Shown here: positions 1 to 5,430 of the stretch, piece after piece | How positions within the stretch are numbered: the first letter of the stretch is position 1 | Layout: every line of letters begins with the position of its first letter | Assembly (NCBI GenBank): GCA_002771395.1 | Contig: PCSS01000179.1 | Coordinates: forward strand, 1 to 9,646 | Origin: Bacteroidetes bacterium CG23_combo_of_CG06-09_8_20_14_all_32_9 | Lineage (GTDB): Bacteria; Bacteroidota; Bacteroidia; Bacteroidales; GWA2-32-17 | Length of the DNA: 9,646 nucleotides | Direction: 5' to 3' | Notes under the pieces: model-generated | What the model was told of the DNA's origin: nothing | The model's database searches: none | What the model saw: only the letters and a program-made list of their open reading frames with translations | Program-made: the position numbers and the translations under genes

Positions 1-1840
1 GCAAGTTTTTTAGCGGTTTATATTTGAATTTTTTACCTTGTGGACCGCCAAATTGGTCGGCATAACCATCTGAGAAAATATATAATAAATCTTTTTTTTG
101 AAGTTGAATGAAATTATTTGTAAACGGTTTTTTATTGTCGCAAACTCCAACAGGCATTTTATCACCTTTAGTTTCAATTACTTCATTATTTCTGATTAAA
201 TAAAGAGGATTATTGGCGCCAGAGAATTGCAACTCGTAAGTATTAAAGTCAATAACGCAAAGTGCCATATCCATTCCGTCTTTTGTTTCGCCTTCGTTTT
301 CGTTACCGGCTTGATTTAATGCTTTAATAATAGATTCTCTTAACATATCGAGTAGAATATTAGCGTTTACGGTCTCTATTTTATTAAAAATCTCGTTGAG
401 GAACGAAACGCCCAGCAGACTCATAAAAGCTCCGGGAACGCCATGTCCGGTGCAATCGGCTGCAGCAATTACGGTTTGATTGTCTTTTTGAGCCATCCAG
501 TAATAGTCGCCGCTGACAATATCGCGGGGTTTGTTTAAAATAAAAAAGTTATTGGGCAAAATTTGCAAAATAAACTTAAATGGTGGGAGTACAGCAGTTT
601 GTATGCGACGTGCGTATTGAATGCTATCCATAATTTCCTTCTTCCTGAGGGCAATTTCATCACGTTGTTTAATAGCTGTGTTTTTCTGTATTTCTAATTC
701 ATCTTTTTGAACTTCTATTTCATCACGTTGAGTTGTAATTTCTTCTTTTTGCTGACGAATTTCTTCGTTTTGCTCCATTATTTCTACGTTCCTCTGTTTC
801 AATAGCCTGTTAGCTTCTTTTTTAACTTTATAAGCTCTAAAAATGAAGTATCCCATTACAGAAATCAAAAGTATAATTACTATAAATAAATATAAAATAA
901 GCTGTTGCATTTTAATTTTGACAAGCTGTTCATTCAGCACTTTCTTTTGTTCCCCTATTTTTAATTCTTGTTCTGCAATTGAACTTTGTTGGCTTTCAAG
1001 AATTTTCGATTTAGCTACAATCTCCTTATCCTTTGTTATTAACTCTGTTTCTTTTATATTCAGCTCTTCAATTTTTGTTTTTAACAGTTTTTGTTGTATG
1101 CCTACTTGTTTAAAAATCTCATTTAATTCGGCTTTTTGTTTATTAATTTGTTTAATTTGGATTGCAATTTCTTCTCTTTGTTTTGCTATTTTATCGGTTT
1201 GTTCGGCAATTTCTTTTTTTTGAGATTCAATTTCCTTTTTTTGCTTATCAATTTCAACATTTTGAGATTCAACAATTTCTTTTTCTTTTTGAAGTTGAAC
1301 ATCAGTTTGTTTATATAATGTTTCCCAATCGGCTTTAGATTTTACTGCTCCGGCTATAAATAAGTCATATAATTTAAACCCTTCTTCTTTAATTTTAGTT
1401 TCATTAAGTTCATATTGTCTAATTCCTTTAACAATAATATAATTAACCATTGATTTGTGGAAAGGATAGTTTTCAGTAATAAGTAAAGTGTGTTTACCTG
1501 ATATTTTTTTTAATATTTTATCAATATCAAAACCATTATCATTATTTGCGAACAATACTAAACAGTTATTTATTTCATCAACTGAATAAAATCTTATAAT
1601 TTTAATAGGTTTATTATGTAATAAAGTATTTGCATTGGCTAAGTTAATTAGTTCTTGTTCAAGAAAATTGTTTGGGTCAAGAACAGCAATTTTAAATGTA
1701 TCAATTACATTTTCATTGGGCCACGTAACATGCTTTGCTATTGCAAAAATAGCTTTGGCTCTCTTTTTATCATCAAAATTTTGTTGCGGGAAAGAAAAAA
1801 GTGATAATAAAATTAAAGGTATAATAACTAATAGTTTCAC
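1..1840 (-). CDS. YfiR-like sensor / SpoIIE-type PP2C phosphatase, partial (C-terminus off the left edge)
   Basis: The frame is open for 613 codons from a GTG at 1840, with an in-frame stop just upstream (1865-1867), and runs off the window. Seen in order: a signal peptide (residues 1-18, MKLLVIIPLILLSLFSFPQQ); a YfiR/DUF4154-like domain (about 25-170); a long coiled coil rich in Q/K/E with repeated EIxxQKxEI units (about 180-312); one membrane segment (314-334); a second coiled coil (335-400); and a SpoIIE/PP2C phosphatase domain starting at MDSIQYARRIQ (404). All expected metal-binding aspartates are present: SGDYYW (D445), DCTGHG (D462), DGMDMA (D521/D524) and FSDGYAD (D591). The family dephosphorylates Ser/Thr phosphoproteins, classically anti-anti-sigma factors. 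The inferred layout is a periplasmic sensor and stalk, one membrane pass and a cytoplasmic phosphatase. Only the last part of the PP2C domain is missing. The ligand and target are unknown. Confidence 0.93.
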   Translation of the reverse strand, partial: MKLLVIIPLILLSLFSFPQQNFDDKKRAKAIFAIAKHVTWPNENVIDTFKIAVLDPNNFLEQELINLANANTLLHNKPIKIIRFYSVDEINNCLVLFANNDNGFDIDKILKKISGKHTLLITENYPFHKSMVNYIIVKGIRQYELNETKIKEEGFKLYDLFIAGAVKSKADWETLYKQTDVQLQKEKEIVESQNVEIDKQKKEIESQKKEIAEQTDKIAKQREEIAIQIKQINKQKAELNEIFKQVGIQQKLLKTKIEELNIKETELITKDKEIVAKSKILESQQSSIAEQELKIGEQKKVLNEQLVKIKMQQLILYLFIVIILLISVMGYFIFRAYKVKKEANRLLKQRNVEIMEQNEEIRQQKEEITTQRDEIEVQKDELEIQKNTAIKQRDEIALRKKEIMDSIQYARRIQTAVLPPFKFILQILPNNFFILNKPRDIVSGDYYWMAQKDNQTVIAAADCTGHGVPGAFMSLLGVSFLNEIFNKIETVNANILLDMLRESIIKALNQAGNENEGETKDGMDMALCVIDFNTYELQFSGANNPLYLIRNNEVIETKGDKMPVGVCDNKKPFTNNFIQLQKKDLLYIFSDGYADQFGGPQGKKFKYKPLKNL

Positions 1841-2161
1841 AGTTTTAATTTTTATATTACAAAATTAATAAAAATATTTATATATACTTAAAACGATTAA
1901 AATTTTAACTTTACAAATTATCCCCTCTCTACTAATATACTGCAAAATGGCTAAATTTGCGCCATTGTGAAATATGCTTCGCGTTTCACTTGGTAAACAT
2001 TTAATCTTTCTAACGGGGTAAACTTTTGTATGTAAATGAAAAATGCCAAATTGCTTTAGTAATATTTCACTATGAAGCAAAAATTATTTCCTGTTTCACA
2101 GGGTAAACTCCAATGTCGTTAAGTTAAGGAATAAAATGCTGTTTATCAGTATTTTTAATTG
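1841..2161. other. Gene-free spacer with weak repeats
   Basis: No coding frame is convincing here. The spacer holds GTGAAATAT at 1967-1975, matched by its reverse complement at 2062-2070. A small hairpin, AATGGC/GCCATT, lies at 1946-1966. Two or three copies of a GGGTAAAC-type motif (near 1991, 2010 and 2098) resemble the palindrome half-sites found downstream of the TonB receptor gene. Confidence 0.5.
1860..1867 (-). promoter_or_regulatory. Candidate -7 box for the sensor phosphatase gene
   Basis: On the minus strand TAATTTTG matches the Bacteroidota -7 consensus TAnnTTTG exactly and lies about 20 bases before the GTG start. No convincing -33 TTG is seen at the usual distance, and the region is very AT-rich, so a chance match is possible. 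Confidence 0.3.
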
Positions 2162-2181
2162 CCCCGACATTTATGTCGGGG
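2162..2181. repeat. Strong hairpin CCCCGACA/TGTCGGGG (REP-like)
   Basis: A perfect 8-bp GC-rich stem (CCCCGACA with TGTCGGGG) closes a 4-base TTTA loop in very AT-rich DNA. It is the first of three hairpins in 125 bases. No T-run follows on either strand, so it is more REP-like than a terminator. Confidence 0.75.
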
Positions 2182-2204
2182 AATTAAAATAGTATCATTT
2201 TCGT

Positions 2205-2243
2205 GCTTTAGCCCAATATTCGTTAAAAATGTTGGGCTAAAGC
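2205..2243. repeat. Hairpin GCTTTAGCCCAA/TTGGGCTAAAGC (REP-like)
   Basis: A perfect 12-bp inverted repeat with a 15-base loop. The right arm contains a nested palindrome, GGGC-TAAA-GCCC (2234-2245), so two alternative folds are possible. The CTTTAG/CTAAAG core is shared with the next hairpin, which suggests one palindrome family. Confidence 0.75.
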
Positions 2244-2266
2244 CCAGTTTAATTTGTATATTTTAC

Positions 2267-2284
2267 CACGAGCTAAAGCTCGTG
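2267..2284. repeat. Hairpin CACGAGC/GCTCGTG (REP-like)
   Basis: A perfect 7-bp stem, CACGAGC with GCTCGTG, around a TAAA loop. With the two hairpins before it this makes a compact cluster like the REP/BIME palindromes mobilised by REP-associated tyrosine transposases; no such transposase gene is in the window. Confidence 0.7.
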
Positions 2285-2336
2285 CCTATTGATTATCTGC
2301 AAATTAAACATTAACTAAATGACATTGGGGTAAACT

Positions 2337-2371
2337 CCGTTAAATAGCCTATAAATAAACGAACTGAAAAA
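2337..2371. repeat. Dispersed repeat, copy 1 (second copy at 8136-8170)
   Basis: CCGTTA followed by AAATAAACGAACTGAAAAA matches 8136-8170 over 35 bases with about six mismatches, same orientation. A GGGGTAAAC half-site sits next to it here (2327-2335) and TTACCCC sits next to the other copy, so both belong to the half-site repeat family of this region. Confidence 0.6.
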
Positions 2372-2384
2372 GACTGTTATTACT

Positions 2385-2515
2385 CGTAACAAGAGTATTA
2401 TTGCTCGTAACAGGAGTATTTTTCCTCCTAACAAGAGTATTATTGTTCGTAACAAGAGTATTTTTCCTCGTAACAAGAGTATTATTGTTCGTAACAAGAG
2501 TATTATTGTTCGTAA
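2385..2515. repeat. 21-bp minisatellite, block A (about 6.2 units)
   Basis: Six full units start at 2385, 2406, 2427, 2448, 2469 and 2490, then CGTAA at 2511-2515. The unit is CGTAACAAGAGTATTATTG plus TT or CT; two units have TATTTTTCCT instead. The period is 21 with no indels. On the minus strand it reads as heptads like T-N-N-N-T-L-V, and the short frames there are probably by-products. The array continues in exact phase in block B (4255-4396), on the far side of the restriction-modification segment. Confidence 0.93.
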
Positions 2516-2644
2516 CGATTTGGCGGTTGATGTTCGGTGGCGATTTTACTACTGAATTTTCCACGAAGAGCAAAGGGTTCAATATGCATGTTACTGTCAA
2601 ATGAGCCACTTCCCGCCACTGACAGCAAACGCCTGTTATAGTGC
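2516..2644 (-). repeat. attC-like imperfect palindrome after the endonuclease gene
   Basis: This starts five bases after the endonuclease stop codon. On the minus strand it opens with GCACTATAAC and closes with G before TTACG. Nested complementary pairs are seen: TGGCGG (2521-2526) with CCGCCA (2613-2618), and GTGGC (2537-2541) with GCCAC (2605-2609), with a large central loop. The opening GCACTATAAC has no partner at the integrated right end, but pairs perfectly with TTATAGTGC at the cassette's other end (4246-4254) plus the terminal G, as expected for a circularised cassette. The length, 129 bases, is within the range of long attC sites. Pairing in the outer arm is asymmetric, so the site may be degenerate. 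Confidence 0.6.
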
Positions 2645-2648
2645 GTAT

Positions 2649-3395
2649 TTATTCAATATCAAATAATTCAGCAGGATTAATTTTAAATTGTAACATTTTT
2701 GCTGTATCTCGTCCACCGTCACCACCTTTTCTTTGCATTGTAATTCTTCCTATTTTAAAGTTACCTCTTGTTGTAATTTCAATTTTCCCGTTACCGAAAT
2801 AATTCATACAAAAATTCATAGGCTTAAGAATCCAACGAGCATTTTTTGCAACTTTTTGAGCTACCAACATCCATTCTGCTGCAAATTTTCCTTGCCCTTT
2901 TAAAATGTCAGAAATAATTAATGATTGATTTTTCTTTAACCACTTTAGCATTGTTTTTTGTTCAGCCTTAGTGAACTCATTTGCAAACATTCTTCGTTTG
3001 TCTTTTGGCTTTTGTATCTTTGGCTTTTCCTCACCTGTATATCTTTTGAGAATTGAAACAATGCTTTTAGGAATATCCCACATTTCAGTGTATTTATCAA
3101 CCCATCGTTTATCTATTTGATTAAATCCTTTAGGATTGCTTACTAATTTAACCTGTAAATTTTCAACATCAATTGCTTTTTTCAGTTTAATGGTTACTTG
3201 TACCTGAACATCTGTTTTATATCCTGAAATTATTATTGCTTCAACATATTCAATTTCAGAAAGCTTATACTTCATCAATACGAGCCATGCTTGAGCATCT
3301 TTATCTTTTTTCCAATCGTTAAACTTTTTTACTATATCATCTTCATTTCTGAAACCGTCTTTTGCTGTTTGTGAACCTCTTTCAATTAAATTCAT
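2649..3395 (-). CDS. Type II restriction endonuclease, HinP1I-like (predicted G^CGC)
   Basis: The protein closely follows HinP1I as recalled along its whole length: N-terminal NLIERGSQTAKDGF, then VQVKLVSN-type and FNQIDKRW segments, KDKRRMF, FAAEWMLVAQKV, NARWIL, and the end QRKGGDGGRDTAKMLQFKI. The HinP1I catalytic motif SD-X18-QVK is present as TD-X18-QVK, with the catalytic D, Q and K intact (D62, Q81 and K83 from this start). The family cuts GCGC as a PD-(D/E)xK variant. I chose the ATG at 3395, giving 248 residues against 247 for HinP1I; an ATG five codons upstream (3410) would overlap the methyltransferase by 14 bases. From 3395 it follows the methyltransferase stop by one base, which suggests translational coupling. 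The specificity is inferred from family resemblance only. Confidence 0.92.
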   Translation of the reverse strand: MNLIERGSQTAKDGFRNEDDIVKKFNDWKKDKDAQAWLVLMKYKLSEIEYVEAIIISGYKTDVQVQVTIKLKKAIDVENLQVKLVSNPKGFNQIDKRWVDKYTEMWDIPKSIVSILKRYTGEEKPKIQKPKDKRRMFANEFTKAEQKTMLKWLKKNQSLIISDILKGQGKFAAEWMLVAQKVAKNARWILKPMNFCMNYFGNGKIEITTRGNFKIGRITMQRKGGDGGRDTAKMLQFKINPAELFDIE

Positions 3396-3396
3396 G

Positions 3397-4185
3397 TTAT
3401 GTAGTTGCAAATAAATTATTAATTGTGTGTCCCTTCAACCTTTCTTCAGCGATATTAACATATTCTTTTGATATTTCGGAACCTAACCATTTCCTGTTTA
3501 ACAAATGTGCAATTTTTGCAGTTGTACCACTTCCCATGAAAGGGTCATAAACAAGGTCATTTTCATTTGTCCATGTGTTTATCTGGTCAGCTACTAATTT
3601 TTCAGGAAATATAGCGGGGTGATTGTATGCAACTTTATCTTTGGTGGAAATACCACCTCCAACGGAATAGAAAAAAACATTACCTACTTTTTTTTCAGTT
3701 GTTCTTTCAATCTTTTCATAATCTAACGAACCATTATGTCCCCTGTTTTTCATATTAGCAAGCCCGTGATATTTCGTAGGTTCAGTTATTGGATTAAATG
3801 TATTAGGGTTTCCTTTTGAAAAGGCAAACATATATTCAAAATGCTGATGATACCTATTTCCTGTTTGGGGCATTGGATTGTTTTTATAATATATCATTGT
3901 ATCATGCAATCTAAATCCAACCTCTTTAAAAAACAATGCTTGTTTAAAAGATGTCCCCGTTTCACTGCCTTCAATTGTAGCGTCTGCTACAACCCAAATA
4001 ACTACACCTCCAATTTTTATTACTCTAAAAAGTTCTTTTGCAATTTTTTCAAATTCAAATTTATAACCATTATAATTTCTAATGTCGTCATAAGGTGGTG
4101 ATGTAATTACAAAATCAATGAAATTGTCAGGCATGTTGCCCATTGTAGTCAAACAATTTTCATTATATATTTTTTTAAGTTTCAT
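3397..4185 (-). CDS. Beta-class DNA amino-methyltransferase of the R-M pair
   Basis: A 262-residue N6/N4 methyltransferase (PF01555 type). The catalytic motif TSPPY is at residues 28-32. The AdoMet-binding motif DPFMGSGTT is near the C-terminus (214-222), preceded by HPAIFPEKL (189-197). Catalytic motif before AdoMet motif is the beta-class order. It methylates an exocyclic amino group; SPPY motifs are common in N4-cytosine enzymes but also occur in N6-adenine ones. The partner endonuclease predicts a GCGC target, which has no adenine, so N4-methylcytosine is the inferred product. It is the first gene of the cassette, and the endonuclease follows within one base, so the protecting enzyme is translated first. 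The start is an ATG at 4185, close to a possible -7 box. Confidence 0.95.
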   Translation of the reverse strand: MKLKKIYNENCLTTMGNMPDNFIDFVITSPPYDDIRNYNGYKFEFEKIAKELFRVIKIGGVVIWVVADATIEGSETGTSFKQALFFKEVGFRLHDTMIYYKNNPMPQTGNRYHQHFEYMFAFSKGNPNTFNPITEPTKYHGLANMKNRGHNGSLDYEKIERTTEKKVGNVFFYSVGGGISTKDKVAYNHPAIFPEKLVADQINTWTNENDLVYDPFMGSGTTAKIAHLLNRKWLGSEISKEYVNIAEERLKGHTINNLFATT

Positions 4186-4189
4186 ATTG

Positions 4190-4197
4190 CAAATTTA
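4190..4197 (-). promoter_or_regulatory. Candidate -7 box before the methyltransferase
   Basis: Minus-strand TAAATTTG is an exact TAnnTTTG match ending four bases before the ATG. Transcription from it would start at or next to the ATG, giving an almost leaderless message. It lies inside the cassette, so the pair would carry its own promoter. No clear -33 element is seen. Confidence 0.3.
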
Positions 4198-4254
4198 AAC
4201 AAATTTCCTTTTAATTAAAAAGTGTAGATATGTTTATTTTAATATGCACTATAA

Positions 4255-4396
4255 CAAGAGTATTTTTCCTCGTAACAAGAGTATTATTGCTCGTAACAGG
4301 ACTGTTTTTACCCGTAACATGATTGTTATTGGAACGAACAGGGATGTTATCGGAACAAACAGGGATGTTATTGGAACGAACAGGGATGTTAGGGGA
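4255..4396. repeat. 21-bp minisatellite, block B (about 6.8 units)
   Basis: Units start at 4271, 4292, 4313, 4334, 4355 and 4376, after a partial unit at 4255-4270. The first units match block A (CGTAACAAGAGTATT core). The last three have drifted to an ACGAACAGGGATGTTAT form, with ACAGGACTGTT and ACATGATTGTT units between. The period is always 21. On the minus strand a frame from ATG 4399 reads through as heptads (N-I-P-V to N-T-L-V types). It would join block A in frame if the cassette were absent. Confidence 0.92.
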
Positions 4397-4455
4397 CATG
4401 AAAAAAAATAAATCCCATTTTGCAAGTTATGTATGAAGGTATAGGGTATAAAGGT

Positions 4456-4585
4456 AGTAAGTTCTCAATACTTGCAGGTATAATTCTACATTTTACATTC
4501 ATTATTTGTCTTTGTAAATGTAGAATTTTCAACAGCAGAATGTAGAATTTAATATAGCATTAACTGCGGATATTGAGAAGTTACT
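4456..4585. mobile_element. MITE-like element, 130 bp, with terminal inverted repeats
   Basis: The ends are 22-base inverted repeats matching at 18 positions (4456-4477 and 4564-4585), with the shared core TTCTCAATA. The element is flanked on both sides by AAAGGT (4450-4455 and 4586-4591), a candidate 6-bp target duplication. Inside, AATTCTACATTTTACA (4482-4497) pairs with 4513-4527 with one gap, and a third AATGTAGAATT lies at 4539-4549. It has no coding capacity. The right end, reverse-complemented, matches 9468-9484 exactly over 17 bases, so a related element lies at the right of the window. Confidence 0.7.
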
Positions 4586-4588
4586 AAA

Positions 4589-4620
4589 GGTATAAGGATA
4601 CAGCCCTATTTCCTTATACC
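4589..4620. repeat. Hairpin GGTATAAGGA/TCCTTATACC
   Basis: A perfect 10-bp stem with a 12-base loop, 48 bases beyond the stop of the repeat-protein gene. On the minus strand it is followed only by TTTAG, so it is a weak terminator candidate for that gene. GGTATAAGG motifs recur at 4437-4454, 8279-8338 and 9268-9329. Confidence 0.55.
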
Positions 4621-4668
4621 ATATACCATATTCCTTAAAATGAAAAAGATTGATATTACAGACAAACA

Positions 4669-5379
4669 CTAATTATTTTGAATTTCTAACTGGTTATTTT
4701 GAATTTTAATAGCTTTACCCGTTTCGTCCCATTCAATATACCTAATAATTTCACCTTTTACAGTATTTCCTTCAAATTTTCTGTTGCCGTTTTTAAACCA
4801 TCCCTCAAATATACCATTTTCAATTCCATATTCATATCTTCGCACAATCATTTTTTGTCCGTTTTCATAAAACCATGTTTCTAAACTGTCTTTTAATCCG
4901 TTTTTATAAAATCGTTCTGTAACTTTGTTACCATTATCATTATAGTAATTCCATTTATTGTCTTCTTTTCCATTTGTTACGTCGCCTTCGCGCTCAATAA
5001 TTCCGGTTTCACTCCAGTATGTCCAGTGTCCGCTGCCAACTCCTTCGGTATAAAAACCTTCCACTTTTTTAAATCCGCTTTTATAATACCATTTCCATTT
5101 ACCGCTTTCCAAACCGTTTAAAAATTCACCCTCGCTTGCAAAATAACCTGTTTTATCGTAAAATAATGCTTTTCCGTTTTCTATGCCATTTATAATGGTT
5201 TTTTTGTACTCAATAATTCCATCAGAATTTTTACTTACCATAATACCTGTAAACAACTCATTGTTTTTTTTAAGACAAATAAGGTAATCATCTTTCTCAT
5301 AAAGGTTTTTAATATTTACTTCCTGAGCCAAAATGGAACTTGCGTAAACTGATAAAAATATGATAAATATATTTTTCAA
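4669..5379 (-). CDS. Secreted MORN_2/YwqK-type repeat protein
   Basis: A 236-residue protein with a signal peptide (MKNIFIIFLSVYASSILA, then QE). At least six degenerate repeats of about 20-25 residues follow, of the type NG...G.W.YYxxxG...x.G.F: for example SGKWKWYYKSG, SGHWTYWSETG, DNKWNYYNDNG, LETWFYENGQ and GIFEGWFKNG. This is the MORN_2 pattern (PF07661) that databases often call YwqK family antitoxin; nothing here suggests a toxin partner, so that label should not be read as function. Such proteins are usually secreted or envelope-bound in Bacteroidota and of unknown role. The only usable start is a TTG (5379), because the in-frame stop at 5392-5394 excludes longer forms. It diverges from the TonB-dependent receptor gene, with a short shared spacer. 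Confidence 0.85.
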   Translation of the reverse strand: MKNIFIIFLSVYASSILAQEVNIKNLYEKDDYLICLKKNNELFTGIMVSKNSDGIIEYKKTIINGIENGKALFYDKTGYFASEGEFLNGLESGKWKWYYKSGFKKVEGFYTEGVGSGHWTYWSETGIIEREGDVTNGKEDNKWNYYNDNGNKVTERFYKNGLKDSLETWFYENGQKMIVRRYEYGIENGIFEGWFKNGNRKFEGNTVKGEIIRYIEWDETGKAIKIQNNQLEIQNN

Positions 5380-5381
5380 TA

Positions 5382-5414
5382 TTGATATATATTAATATTT
5401 ACAAGATAGGTTTT
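5382..5414 (+). promoter_or_regulatory. Candidate promoter for the TonB-dependent receptor gene
   Basis: TTG at 5382-5384 and TAGGTTTT at 5407-5414 (seven of eight to TAnnTTTG) are 22 bases apart, close to the Bacteroidota -33/-7 spacing. The pair lies in the short spacer between the two divergent genes. The region is AT-rich and the match imperfect. Confidence 0.25.
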
Positions 5415-5430
5415 TTGTTGCAAAAATGGT

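Larger units (their letters stand above)
2516..4254 (-). mobile_element. Integron-cassette-like segment carrying a restriction-modification pair
   Basis: Deleting these 1,739 bases joins CGTAA (2511-2515) to CAAGAGTATTTTTCCT (4255-4270), a perfect 21-bp minisatellite unit. On the minus strand both junctions are G|TT, the cleavage position in integron recombination. The segment begins TTATAGTGC, holds two same-strand genes and ends with an attC-like palindrome directly after the last stop codon. That gene-then-attC order is the layout of a gene cassette. The shared TAAC at both ends makes the exact junction ambiguous by up to 4 bases. No integrase gene or neighbouring cassette is visible. Unequal recombination within the repeats remains an alternative, but it would not explain the attC-like logic. 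Confidence 0.65.

Noticed and set aside
843..1318. Phe/Ser/Leu-rich plus-strand frames opposite the phosphatase gene
   Set aside because: They are the antisense of the coiled-coil and membrane-segment codons; the minus frame has clear domains.
2315..2609. Short frames on both strands across minisatellite block A as independent genes
   Set aside because: A 21-bp period opens several frames at once; repeated leucine/valine or asparagine strings are expected from the repeat.
2516..4254. Ordinary transposon insertion of the restriction-modification pair
   Set aside because: There is no transposase and no target-site duplication beyond the shared TAAC; the inverted 10-mer at 4246-4255 lies at one end but its partner at 2635-2644 lies 119 bases inside the other.
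2385..4396. CRISPR array in the 21-bp repeat blocks
   Set aside because: The units are contiguous with no unique spacers and no cas genes nearby; this is a minisatellite.
4669..5379. Antitoxin of a toxin-antitoxin pair (the YwqK database label)
   Set aside because: The protein has a signal peptide and no small partner gene is adjacent; the label is a naming habit for MORN_2 repeats.
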